Positions 17,909-27,740 of a stretch of 64,000 nucleotides of DNA are shown one piece after another (position 1 is the stretch's first letter; the number at the start of each line of letters is the position of its first letter). Below the pieces are notes generated by a model. It was not told the DNA's origin. It was given only the letters and a program-made list of their open reading frames with translations, and did not search any database. The position numbers and the translations under genes were made by a program. This DNA comes from Sphingobacterium arenae (lineage in GTDB: Bacteria > Bacteroidota > Bacteroidia > Sphingobacteriales > Sphingobacteriaceae). The stretch is from assembly GCF_014692505.1 (NCBI RefSeq), contig NZ_JACNYK010000001.1, positions 434,001 through 498,000 on the forward strand, in the 5' to 3' direction.

Positions 17909-18487
17909 ATGAAAAGATTAGTTATTGCAATCGTAGGTTTGTTTACAGCGCTGTCATTCAGCTCCTGTGGGTATAACACCATGGTCTCTAAAGATGAGAA
18001 TGTAAAAGGAAAATGGGCACAGGTAGAAAATGCCTATCAACGCCGAGCAGACTTGATTCCTAATTTGGTAGCGACGGTAAAAGGTGCCGCCGAACATGAA
18101 GAAGGTACATTGACCGCAGTTGTCGAGGCAAGGGCAAAAGCTACCTCTGTAACAGTTGACCCTTCTAATCTGTCAGAAGAGGCCATCGCCAACTATCAAC
18201 AAACGCAGGATGCGTTGTCCCAGTCGATCGGAAGATTGTTGGTCAGTGTGGAAGCCTATCCGGATTTGAAAGCAAATTCGAATTTTCAAGAATTACAAGT
18301 ACAATTAGAAGGCACGGAAAACCGTATTTCCGTAGAACGCCGTTCATACAATGAAGCCGTGCAGGATTATAATACTACGGTAAGGAGCTTTCCAAATAAT
18401 ATTATGGCTGGAATCTTTGGCTTTAAACCGAAAGGAACCTTTCAAGCGGCAGAGGGAGCTGACAGAGCGCCTACGGTTGAGTTTTAG
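17909..18487 (+). CDS. lemA: LemA family lipoprotein
   Basis: The ATG at 17909 is chosen over an upstream in-frame TTG at 17891 because it begins a lipoprotein signal (lipobox LSFSSC). The ~192-residue protein has the LemA hallmark VKGKWAQVENAYQRRADLIPNLVATVKG and a helical coiled body (RRSYNEAVQDYNTTVRSFP). LemA proteins are membrane-anchored helical proteins of unclear biochemical role, commonly found next to TPM-domain proteins, as here. Confidence 0.93.
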   Translation: MKRLVIAIVGLFTALSFSSCGYNTMVSKDENVKGKWAQVENAYQRRADLIPNLVATVKGAAEHEEGTLTAVVEARAKATSVTVDPSNLSEEAIANYQQTQDALSQSIGRLLVSVEAYPDLKANSNFQELQVQLEGTENRISVERRSYNEAVQDYNTTVRSFPNNIMAGIFGFKPKGTFQAAEGADRAPTVEF

Positions 18488-18510
18488 ATTATAATAACGG
18501 AAAGATGAAT

Positions 18511-18517
18511 AGGAGGG
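18511..18517 (+). promoter_or_regulatory. strong Shine-Dalgarno sequence (AGGAGGG)
   Basis: AGGAGGG 6 bases before the ATG at 18524. Such a perfect site is uncommon in this window, where most genes have AT-rich leaders, and it fixes the start of the TPM-domain gene. Confidence 0.6.
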
Positions 18518-18523
18518 CTTGAT

Positions 18524-18958
18524 ATGGACATATTTTCAACAGAAGAGCAAGATCGTATTGTTCAGGCCATTAGTGTGGCAGAAGCAAAAACGTCGGGAGA
18601 GATTCGACTCGTAATCGATAAAAAATTAAAGGGAACTTCTGCGATGGACGCAGCCGTTTCCTATTTCCAAGAGCTGGAAATGCATAAAACGGGACTCCGC
18701 AATGGCGTTCTTATTTATATGGCCATCGATGATCACGAATTTGCTATTATAGGCGACCGTGGCCTAGATACAAAAGTAGAAGCCAATTTTTGGGATGAAA
18801 CGAAAGAACTGATGGTTTCTTTCTTTCGCCGCGGTGATATCGTGCAAGGACTAATTGAAGGGATACATGATGTGGGAGAGCAGCTGCAGAAGTATTTTCC
18901 CCGCGGTGTTGATGATGTGAATGAGCTTCCAGATGACATCTATTTTGGAAAAAATTAA
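18524..18958 (+). CDS. TPM-domain protein, cytosolic form
   Basis: 144 residues without signal peptide: essentially one TPM domain (EEQDRIVQAISVAEAKTSGEIRLVID at the start, FAIIGDRGLDTKV in the middle). The TPM fold occurs in phosphatase-like and photosystem-repair proteins; the bacterial role is not established. It sits between lemA and a second, secreted TPM gene, giving a lemA-TPM-TPM operon (gaps of 36 and 7 bases). Confidence 0.85.
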   Translation: MDIFSTEEQDRIVQAISVAEAKTSGEIRLVIDKKLKGTSAMDAAVSYFQELEMHKTGLRNGVLIYMAIDDHEFAIIGDRGLDTKVEANFWDETKELMVSFFRRGDIVQGLIEGIHDVGEQLQKYFPRGVDDVNELPDDIYFGKN

Positions 18959-18965
18959 AGATCCA

Positions 18966-19781
18966 ATGCTAATATATATATCGTTTAAGCCGATCGTCAA
19001 GTGGATTGGAAGTATATTTTTTGTGCTTTTAGGTTCGCTCTTTTCACTTTATGCGCAGAATCTACCAGAAGCTCCGAACCATTTGGTTACAGACTATACG
19101 GGCACGTTAAGCCGTACCGAAATACAGACACTGGAGCAAAAATTATTGGCGTTTGAAGATTCAACATCAACGCAGATTGCGGTCGTATTGATTCGCACTA
19201 CAGACGGCTATGATATTGCCGATTATGCGGTTCGATTAGGACAGAAATGGGGCGTTGGCGGAAAAAAATACAACAATGGAGTTCTTTTATTAGCAGCCTT
19301 GGAGGATCGGACGGTGACTATCCAAACAGGTTACGGCTTGGAAGGGGTATTACCGGATATCATAGCACATCGGATTATACAGAACGAAATAAGGCCTAAC
19401 TTCAGTCAGCAGAACTACTATCAAGGATTTGATGCGGCTACAAATGCCATTATTGCCTATACCAAAGGCGAATATAAAGCAGACCCCCGTGAAAGAGAAG
19501 AAGGTGGGGGAGGTGTTCCTGTTATCTTGATTGTTATCATAGCGATTGTGATCATCACCTTATTTTCTAGAGGCGGCGGTGGAGGCGGTGGACGTGGCGG
19601 GCGCGTCATGACAGGTAAAGGAGCCTCTGATATTTTTTGGTGGACCCTACTGAGTGGTATGGGAAGAGGTGGAAGTGGCGGTGGCTTCGGAGGAAGTGGG
19701 GGCTTCGGTGGCGGAGGAGGAGGTTTCGGCGGATTCGGCGGCGGTGGATTTGGTGGCGGTGGTGCAAGCGGACGTTGGTAA
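18966..19781 (+). CDS. TPM-domain membrane protein with Gly-rich tail (YgcG family)
   Basis: The ATG at 18966 is preferred to 18921, because the latter overlaps the previous gene by 38 bases and only the shorter form begins close to the signal peptide. Order: signal sequence, TPM domain (~residues 30-160, VTDYTGTLSRTEIQTLEQKL), one membrane helix (VILIVIIAIVIITLF), then a tail made largely of Gly, Ser and Phe. The layout is that of YgcG-like envelope proteins. Last gene of the lemA unit. Confidence 0.88.
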   Translation: MLIYISFKPIVKWIGSIFFVLLGSLFSLYAQNLPEAPNHLVTDYTGTLSRTEIQTLEQKLLAFEDSTSTQIAVVLIRTTDGYDIADYAVRLGQKWGVGGKKYNNGVLLLAALEDRTVTIQTGYGLEGVLPDIIAHRIIQNEIRPNFSQQNYYQGFDAATNAIIAYTKGEYKADPREREEGGGGVPVILIVIIAIVIITLFSRGGGGGGGRGGRVMTGKGASDIFWWTLLSGMGRGGSGGGFGGSGGFGGGGGGFGGFGGGGFGGGGASGRW

Positions 19782-19830
19782 CAATTCCTATATGTTGTAA
19801 CAAATTATTGTGCATTCACGTTATTATTGC

Positions 19831-20970
19831 ATGAGAAAAGGATTATTAGTGCTATTGGGCGTAGTTCCCTTAATGGTATTTTCCCAAGAAGATTTTACAT
19901 TAAAGGGAAAAATAAAGCGGCTCCCGGAAGGAGCCAAGGTGTTTATTCAATATCGGGATCAAGGACAAACAATTTTAGACTCCGCGGTGGTTAAGAAAAA
20001 TAAATTCACCTACCATGGATCGGTATCAGAACCGGCTCCCGCACGGCTAATTTTAGCAAGCAATGGCGAAACCATGGAGGCGCTACAAAAAGAAAAAGAA
20101 GAACCAGCGACGAACTCCATCTATTTAGCCAGAGGTGTTATTAAATTTGAAGGGGCAGATTTTATCACTGCCAAAGGAAAAGGAAACGCTATTAATAATG
20201 TTTATAGCAAGTATAAAACGCAGTCGGAGGTAATGTATCGTGGTTTTGCAGATTTAGATGCGGAATACGAGGCCGCGTCCGACGAACAAAAGCAAAGCGA
20301 GGCTTTTCTCCGGGAATTGGAAACCAAAGCGGAATCGCTCTATGAAAAGCAGCAGCACCTTGACGAAGAGTTTGTGAAATCAAACCCCAACAATTACATA
20401 TCGTTGGCAATCTTGGATGAAATAGTCTCTGCCGAGAACTTAATCGGCTTGGTAAAGCCGGAATATGAACGCATGTCAAGTAATTTAAAAGCAACGGAAT
20501 TAGGAAAGCGGTTGAAGGAGAAAATAGCAACCATGGGAAGATTGGCTGTAGGTGCGGTGGCGCCCGATTTTACGCTGCCGGATACCGTGGGTAATGATCT
20601 TGCTCTTTCTTCTTTGCGCGGCAAGTATGTATTAGTAGACTTCTGGGCGAGTTGGTGCGCACCTTGTCGTCAAGAAAATCCGACCGTAGTTGCCGCTTTT
20701 GAACGATTTAAAGATAAAAATTTCACGGTTCTGGGGGTATCACTGGATCGTCCAGGAAAAAAGGCTGATTGGATGAAGGCGATCCAAGATGATAAATTGG
20801 AACAATGGCCACATGTATCGGATTTGCAATTTTGGGATTCACCCGTTGTGCAACTATATTCCATTCGGGGTATTCCACAGAACTATTTGCTTGATCCCGA
20901 CGGCAGAATTGTTGCCTCGAATCTACGAGGATCTGCTTTAGAAGAGAAACTGAACGAAATATTAAATTAA
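19831..20970 (+). CDS. TlpA-like thiol-disulphide oxidoreductase with DUF4369 domain
   Basis: About 379 residues from the ATG at 19831 (an ATG at 19810 adds 7 residues before the signal peptide). A signal peptide ending VFSQ leads into an N-terminal DUF4369-like domain (FTLKGKIKRLPEGAKVFIQY). The C-terminal thioredoxin domain has WASWCAPCRQEN and the cis-Pro region IRGIPQNYLLD. Such periplasmic or envelope proteins reduce disulphides, for example for cytochrome maturation; the actual partner is unknown. It ends directly at a shared terminator. Confidence 0.9.
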   Translation: MRKGLLVLLGVVPLMVFSQEDFTLKGKIKRLPEGAKVFIQYRDQGQTILDSAVVKKNKFTYHGSVSEPAPARLILASNGETMEALQKEKEEPATNSIYLARGVIKFEGADFITAKGKGNAINNVYSKYKTQSEVMYRGFADLDAEYEAASDEQKQSEAFLRELETKAESLYEKQQHLDEEFVKSNPNNYISLAILDEIVSAENLIGLVKPEYERMSSNLKATELGKRLKEKIATMGRLAVGAVAPDFTLPDTVGNDLALSSLRGKYVLVDFWASWCAPCRQENPTVVAAFERFKDKNFTVLGVSLDRPGKKADWMKAIQDDKLEQWPHVSDLQFWDSPVVQLYSIRGIPQNYLLDPDGRIVASNLRGSALEEKLNEILN

Positions 20971-21009
20971 ACAAGCAGGGGCAAAATTACTTTGCCCCTG
21001 CTTGTTTTC
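20971..21009. terminator. bidirectional terminator between the tlpA-like gene and pgi
   Basis: Perfect 15-bp stem (ACAAGCAGGGGCAAA and its complement) with a 5-base loop, starting immediately after the TAA of the plus-strand gene and 7 bases beyond the pgi stop. Confidence 0.92.
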
Positions 21010-21016
21010 ATGATCA

Positions 21017-22717
<1,701 letters not shown>

Positions 22718-22761
22718 TCATTGTTAGGAATTACGACGGTTTTCTTTTATCAATTTTTCAT

Positions 22762-23124
22762 GTTCTTTTTCCCCGTGAAAAAGAACCAAAAACCTCGTCG
22801 CTTCAAATGTTTTACAATGGGGATAGTGCTAAAAATGAGGTTGTACAGTCGTAAAACATTTGGATGCGACAATTAAAGTTAAGACGGGTTCATGCAATTG
22901 TATTATCCCTTATTTAACATCTAATGCCACATATAAAATTTTGAATATGTAGAAATATTATGAGTGCACTTCACATTCCATCAAAATTTTAAAGTGGCGA
23001 TTTTTTATGGATTCGTGTTTATTTGGGTATCCATGAGCTCGGTTTTGCATACTTTTTTTGAGGTAAAAAAAGTATGAGCCACGTCACGGCTTGAGCGACA
23101 TTAAAAATCTATAATTTTAATATT
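22762..23124. repeat. intergenic structured repeat, copy C (two half-modules head to head, with tail)
   Basis: Lies between pgi and prfB. The left hairpin is at 22762-22786 (GTTCTTTTT / AAAAAGAAC), the right at 23048-23076 (CATACTTTTTTT / AAAAAAAGTATG). Left stem GTCGC 22797-22801 : GCGAC 22866-22870 with inner arms AAATGTTTTAC / GTAAAACATTT; right stem GCCAC 22926-22930 : GTGGC 22994-22998. The halves meet at a GCAATTGTATTATCCC centre shared with copy F. The right end has the ATGGAT/ATCCAT segment. A tail (23077-23122) with a small stem and an ATTAAAA/TTTTAAT inverted repeat also occurs after copy F. Confidence 0.88.
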
Positions 23125-23158
23125 CGCTAATATTAACGTTCGCTAAAAATAATTTTTT

Positions 23159-23166
23159 TACTTTTG
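23159..23166 (+). promoter_or_regulatory. candidate -7 box (TACTTTTG) for prfB
   Basis: TAnnTTTG ending 3 bases before the prfB ATG; if used the message would be leaderless. Confidence 0.3.
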
Positions 23167-23169
23167 AAC

Positions 23170-24247
23170 ATGACCAAAGAACAGATACAAGACTTGAGGG
23201 ACAGAGTAGGGTCCTTGAGGAGGCATCTTTGACATTGATGCCAAAAAATCCGAAATAGCGGACAAGACAGAAATTACCCTACAGCCTGATTTTTGGGATG
23301 ATCCAAAGGCTGCTGAGAAAATCATGCTCGAAATCAAGAATATCAAAGTATGGACCGAGCATTTCGACGATGTATCGGCGGTAGTCGATGATGTCGGTGT
23401 GATGTATGAATTTTTTCAATCCGGTGATGCGAGCGAACAAGAAGTAAACGAGCAATACGAGCTCGCGCTTGAGCAAATGGAAGAGCTGGAATTTAAGAAT
23501 ATGCTCAGTTCGGAGGAAGATCAGCTCGACGCTATTTTACAAATAACGGCCGGAGCTGGCGGTACAGAGTCGTGTGATTGGGCTTCGATGTTGATGCGCA
23601 TGTATATCATGTGGGGCGAAAAGCATGGCTGTAAAGTCGTTGAACAGGATTATCAAGAAGGTGAAGTTGCTGGTATAAAAACAGTGACATTACAGTTTTC
23701 TGGAAATTTTGCCTACGGTTATTTAAAGGGGGAAAATGGTGTACACCGTTTAGTACGAATCTCTCCATTTGATTCGAATGCGAAAAGACATACGTCCTTC
23801 GCCTCCGTATATGTATATCCTTTGGTGGATGACGATATTGAGATTGAGGTGAAAGACGCCGATATCGAATGGGATACTTTTCGATCGGGTGGTGCTGGAG
23901 GGCAGAACGTGAACAAAGTCGAGACAGCTGTCCGCCTACACCACAAGCCGACAGGTATCATTATTAAAAATCAGGAATCGCGTTCGCAGCTTCAAAATAA
24001 GGACAACGCTATGCGTTTGTTGAAGTCCCAGCTTTATGAGATCGAGATGCGTAAGCGGCAGGAAGCGACGGCGGTTATCGAGGGTTCCAAGAAAAAAATA
24101 GAATGGGGTTCCCAGATTCGTAACTATGTATTGCATCCTTATAAATTGGTCAAAGATCTCCGTACGAATTTGGAAACATCCAACACGCAAGCGGTGCTGG
24201 ATGGCGATCTGGATGCCTTTTTGAAGGCTTATTTAATGGAGTTTTAA
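23170..24247 (+). CDS. prfB: peptide chain release factor 2, with programmed +1 frameshift
   Basis: The gene starts at ATG 23170 and runs 20 codons to an in-frame TGA at 23230. Decoding CTT-T at 23227-23230 and shifting +1 continues as [15 protein letters not shown] to the stop at 24247, giving 358 residues. The site reads AGGAGG-CAT-CTT-TGA-C, the same arrangement as the classic RF2 autoregulatory slip (internal Shine-Dalgarno 3 bases before CTT). RF2 reads UGA and UAA: the SPF stop-recognition motif is in [10 protein letters not shown], the GGQ hydrolysis motif in [10 protein letters not shown]. Low RF2 favours the shift and hence more RF2. The +1 event makes the frame look broken, but it is not a pseudogene. 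Confidence 0.97.
23218..23233 (+). promoter_or_regulatory. programmed +1 frameshift signal in prfB
   Basis: AGGAGG (23218-23223), CAT spacer, CTT TGA C (23227-23233). The purine-rich hexamer, the exact 3-base spacing and the CTT-TGA-C slip site match the well-known RF2 recoding site. Confidence 0.95.
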
Positions 24248-24276
24248 AAAGGAAGTTGCGCGCAGCTTCCCTTTTA
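24246..24276. terminator. bidirectional terminator between prfB and dcd
   Basis: Stem AAAAGGAAG / CTTCCCTTTT with one bulged base, overlapping both stop codons, A-rich on the left and T-rich on the right. Confidence 0.65.
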
Positions 24277-24810
24277 AAATGCGTTTTTCCACATCATGCT
24301 CTCTACAGGGCGGATAGTCTTGTTGTTGTACTTGGCATTCCCCTTTGTGTTATAGAAGGTTTCTATATCGCCATCAACGACAAAATAAATTAACTGCCCG
24401 ACAGGCATGCCGGCGTAAACCCGTACAGGCTGTGCTACGGAAATTTCCAACGTCCATGTATTGCAGAAGCCCACATCTCCTTTGCCGGCCGTTGCGTGGA
24501 TATCAATTCCCAAGCGACCTGTGCTGGATTTTCCTTCCAAAAAAGGTACGTGTCCGTGTGTTTCTGTGTATTCGAGTGTAACCCCGAGATAGAGTGTACC
24601 CGGCTCAAGGACAAAGCCTTCTTCAGGTATTTCGAAATGTTCTATTTCGTTATGCTTCTTTGCATCGAGCACGCCGTCTTTATATGTGGCGAGGTACTTA
24701 CCCAGATGCACATCGTAGGAGTTTGTCCCTAAGCATTTTCTATCAAAAGGTTCGATAACGATGGTACCGTTATCTATTTCTTCTAAAATTCTTTTATCGG
24801 ATAATATCAT
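24274..24810 (-). CDS. dcd: dCTP deaminase
   Basis: 178 residues, family-typical. The start SDKRILEEIDNG, the EGKSSTGRLGIDIH block and TWTLEISV with the catalytic Glu mark the trimeric Dcd/dUTPase fold. It deaminates dCTP to dUTP for thymidylate synthesis. Single gene convergent with prfB. Confidence 0.95.
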   Translation of the reverse strand: MILSDKRILEEIDNGTIVIEPFDRKCLGTNSYDVHLGKYLATYKDGVLDAKKHNEIEHFEIPEEGFVLEPGTLYLGVTLEYTETHGHVPFLEGKSSTGRLGIDIHATAGKGDVGFCNTWTLEISVAQPVRVYAGMPVGQLIYFVVDGDIETFYNTKGNAKYNNKTIRPVESMMWKNAF

Positions 24811-24933
24811 TGTTTTTCATCTATTTATTTTTTCTTGTGGTCGATGAGAGCTCCTATAAATAACCAAGCTTGGAAGCTCATCGCAGATAATCATTACCCA
24901 TTGTGTGAATGATTATTTACATCTCGGTTTGCA

Positions 24934-25896
24934 TTACATTTTCAGTCCAATCTCCCGTAAGCGCTCATCCAAATACTGTCCTGCAGTGTAGTCTCTGTAG
25001 ATCTTTGGATAATCTTCCGAGATACAGGAGTCCAGACTAGCTAAGCTCATCGTCGCCTTTGGGTGCAGGAAAAACGGTACTGAGTAGCGAGAAGTTGTCA
25101 TCAATTCTCTGGGGGGATTAATCACACGGTGGGTGGTGGACTTAAGTTTATTATTTGTCAATCGTTGCAACATATCGCCCACATTCACAACAATATCTTC
25201 CCCCCGGGCTTTGATAGGATACCAAGCCCCGTCTTTGGTCCATACTTCCAAGCCATCTGCGCTAGCGCCTATCAGTAAGGTAATCAAATTGATGTCTTCA
25301 TGGGCACCGGCACGAACGGCATCAGCGGGGATCGTGTCCGGATTGTCGATCGGGAAATAGTGGATCGCCCGCAAAATGGAGTTGCCGTTGATGACAAATT
25401 TTTCGAAATAATCTTCTTCCAAATCTAAATACGAAGCTATGGCTTTCAGCAAAGCACGTCCGGCATCTTCCAATTTTTTGTACACTTCGGCTGTCACCTC
25501 GTTGAATCGAGACAATTCTTCCACGATAATGTTATCTGGAAAATCCGTTTTCGAGTAATCTTCGTCCACGATAGTTTGTCCGCGCTGCCAAAATTCTTTT
25601 AAGTCTGGCGTATGGGCATCTTTTGCTTTCTCTTTCCCCTTGGAGGTATATCCACGTTGTCCGGCTAGTTCTGGAAACTCGTATTTCCGTTTGACGGCGT
25701 CGGGGAGATCAAAAAAAGCTTTGACGACAGTATAGAGTTCGTCTATCAATTCCTGGCTCAGACCGTGGTTAGCGATGGTTACGAACCCCGTTTCGTTAAA
25801 TGCTTTTCCTATATTTTGTACAAATTGTTTCCGTTCATCTGCGCTACCCCGCGTGTATTGAAGCAAATCCAATCGGGGGATATTTACTAATGGCAT
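24934..25896 (-). CDS. isopenicillin N synthase-like 2-oxoglutarate/Fe(II) oxygenase
   Basis: 320 residues with the two-part family layout: an N-terminal DIOX_N domain (FVTIANHGLSQELIDELY) and a C-terminal jelly roll with the iron triad HED in AGAHEDINLITLL and the distal His in STTHRVINPP. RYSVPFF carries the Arg that binds 2-oxoglutarate. Bacterial members of this group are common but their substrates are mostly unknown. It is transcribed divergently from the biosynthetic cluster and need not belong to it. Confidence 0.85.
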   Translation of the reverse strand: MPLVNIPRLDLLQYTRGSADERKQFVQNIGKAFNETGFVTIANHGLSQELIDELYTVVKAFFDLPDAVKRKYEFPELAGQRGYTSKGKEKAKDAHTPDLKEFWQRGQTIVDEDYSKTDFPDNIIVEELSRFNEVTAEVYKKLEDAGRALLKAIASYLDLEEDYFEKFVINGNSILRAIHYFPIDNPDTIPADAVRAGAHEDINLITLLIGASADGLEVWTKDGAWYPIKARGEDIVVNVGDMLQRLTNNKLKSTTHRVINPPRELMTTSRYSVPFFLHPKATMSLASLDSCISEDYPKIYRDYTAGQYLDERLREIGLKM

Positions 25897-25928
25897 GTTG
25901 TTTTTTTTCTGTAAAGATAAGAAAATTA

Positions 25929-25936
25929 TACCTTTG
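25929..25936 (+). promoter_or_regulatory. Bacteroidota -7 box (TACCTTTG) for the polyene-type cluster
   Basis: Exact TAnnTTTG 11 bases before a 15-codon leader frame and 54 bases before the thioesterase ATG. Confidence 0.6.
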
Positions 25937-25947
25937 CCTGACAGAAA

Positions 25948-25994
25948 TGACTATTTTGAACCAATACTTATTTGAAGGCCTAGTAGCGATATGA
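25948..25994 (+). CDS. 15-codon leader reading frame coupled to the thioesterase gene
   Basis: ATG at 25948 encodes MTILNQYLFEGLVAI and ends in TGA overlapping the thioesterase start as ATGA. It is the first ATG after the predicted transcription start, so ribosomes finishing it could restart on the thioesterase. No repeated regulatory codon is seen. Whether it is translated is unknown. Confidence 0.35.
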
Positions 25995-26437
25995 TAAAAA
26001 GAAGAGAACAATTTTATGAGGAATCGGGATTGACAGAATCAATGAGCATTCCCGTGCGCTTTAGCGAGGTTGACTCCTTAGGTATCGTATGGCATGGGCA
26101 TTATATTCTATATTTTGAGCAGGGGCGGGAAGCCTTTGGTAAAACCTATGGTATTGATTATATGACCATACAAAAAGCGGGGTATACTACGCCTATTGTG
26201 AAATCTACTTGTGAACATAAATTACCGTTACGCTATGGGGATACGGCGCGTATTGTTACTTCATATGTCGATACGCCCGCTGCAAAAATGATTTTCCGAT
26301 TTAAGATTTATAATAGTAAAGGCCAATTGGTCTGCCAGGGGGAAACGGTACAGGTGTTTTTGGACGACGCGGAAAATCTCGTATTAAGCATTCCTGCTTT
26401 TGTGTTGGATTGGAAAAGAAAGGTAGGTTTGCTGTAG
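25991..26437 (+). CDS. acyl-CoA/ACP thioesterase, 4-hydroxybenzoyl-CoA thioesterase type
   Basis: 148 residues with a hotdog fold; VRFSEVDSLGIVWHGHYILYFEQGREAF is the N-terminal catalytic helix region with the family Asp. It would release or edit acyl chains from carrier protein or CoA. It opens the pigment-type cluster, is possibly coupled to a 15-codon leader, and overlaps the start of the following ketosynthase by 1 base (TAGTG). Confidence 0.88.
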   Translation: MIKRREQFYEESGLTESMSIPVRFSEVDSLGIVWHGHYILYFEQGREAFGKTYGIDYMTIQKAGYTTPIVKSTCEHKLPLRYGDTARIVTSYVDTPAAKMIFRFKIYNSKGQLVCQGETVQVFLDDAENLVLSIPAFVLDWKRKVGLL

Positions 26438-27567
26438 TGGTATTTGAACCTGTATATATACACGACAAGAACTGCGTTACACCGTTGGGTTTTGATTACC
26501 TGTCGAACTGGAACGGGTTATTGCGAGGGATTAGTAGCATCGCCAGGAATGATATTGGTCGGGGAGAGTTTATCCCTGTGTCGAAATTTACCCTCGAGCA
26601 AGCTAGGAGGTTGTTAACACCTGCAGAGGATAGTACATTATTGGAACGGATGTTATTTACCGCCGCGAAGCCAATTGCGGAGAAACACGTACCTACCGCA
26701 CGGACGGCGCTGGTGTTGGGGACGACAAAAGGAAACGTATCGTTTTTGAAAGAGAGGAGAACCGCAGATGCGCGGCTTCCGGTATTAGCGAGGAAGATGG
26801 CAAAAGCGCTTGATTTCCGGACCGAACCTATTATTGTGTCGCAGGCCTGTGTATCCGGTTTGCTCGCTTTATCAGTTGCTAAACGGCTGATCCAGAGCGG
26901 ACAGTATGACGACGCGGTGGTTTTGGCAGGAGATGTCGTCAGTGAATTTGTTGTCTCTGGTTTTCAAGCATTCCAAGCGATGAGCTTAGATCCTTGTAGA
27001 CCATATGATAAAGACCGAGCGGGCCTTTCTCTCGGCGAAGCCGCAGCTTGTATCTATGTTTCTAAAGTTCCGGGCGAGTTTAAGATATTAGGCGAGGCAG
27101 CGATCAGCGATGCGAATCATATTTCGGGGCCATCTCGAACTGGCGAGGGGCTTGTGCAAAGTGTTTTGCGCGCCGGAAAAGAAGCGAACATCGATATAAA
27201 AGATATCGATTTCATATCGGCCCATGGAACTGCGACGCAATATAACGATGAGATGGAGGCGATTGCCTTTAACCGGTTGGGGCTTCAGGACGTTCCGCTC
27301 CATAGTCTGAAAGGATATTTCGGGCATACATTAGGGACTGCTGGATTGCTTGAAACGATCATTGGGCTGATGTCCCTGCAATTCGGGACATTGATTCCCA
27401 CCGTTGGCTTTGAGACGTTGGGTGTATCTCAGCCGCTAAATATTATCCAACGCATGTCCCGTATTCCCAATGAAGCAAGAAGCCGATTGTTGAAAACTGC
27501 TTCCGGTTTTGGGGGGGCTAATGCAGCGATGATCATAGAAAAAACAACAGCTGCGCGCACGGGGTAG
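26437..27567 (+). CDS. beta-ketoacyl synthase (complete triad)
   Basis: 376 residues from the GTG at 26437; an in-frame TTG at 26410 lies inside the thioesterase gene. All catalytic positions are present: Cys138 in QACVSG, His263 in HGTATQYND, His297 in GYFGHTLG. It performs decarboxylative condensation in chain extension. KS proteins of this style occur in aryl-polyene and flexirubin clusters, where one KS commonly works with a chain-length-like partner. Second gene of the first transcription unit of the cluster. Confidence 0.88.
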   Translation: MVFEPVYIHDKNCVTPLGFDYLSNWNGLLRGISSIARNDIGRGEFIPVSKFTLEQARRLLTPAEDSTLLERMLFTAAKPIAEKHVPTARTALVLGTTKGNVSFLKERRTADARLPVLARKMAKALDFRTEPIIVSQACVSGLLALSVAKRLIQSGQYDDAVVLAGDVVSEFVVSGFQAFQAMSLDPCRPYDKDRAGLSLGEAAACIYVSKVPGEFKILGEAAISDANHISGPSRTGEGLVQSVLRAGKEANIDIKDIDFISAHGTATQYNDEMEAIAFNRLGLQDVPLHSLKGYFGHTLGTAGLLETIIGLMSLQFGTLIPTVGFETLGVSQPLNIIQRMSRIPNEARSRLLKTASGFGGANAAMIIEKTTAARTG

Positions 27568-27740
27568 CCGTTGTGTCTTCGTGTGAAAAGGGAAGTATCG
27601 ACGGTTTATTTGAATGCGTTCATCCTGAGGTAGCTACAAGGCCTGTGTGGGTATATCCTATAATCAGAATAATGGGCGAAACAGATTATTGGACTTTCGG
27701 ATAATGTTCTCCGTTCTAGGACAATGGTGGTATTTATATT

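Noticed and set aside
19560..19775. Gly-rich coding repeats as a separate repeat element
   Set aside because: They are codons of the Gly-rich tail of the YgcG-like protein, in frame to its stop.
23170..23232. prfB as a frameshifted pseudogene
   Set aside because: The in-frame TGA is at the exact programmed slip site with the AGGAGG hexamer, and the rest of the gene is intact with SPF and GGQ motifs.
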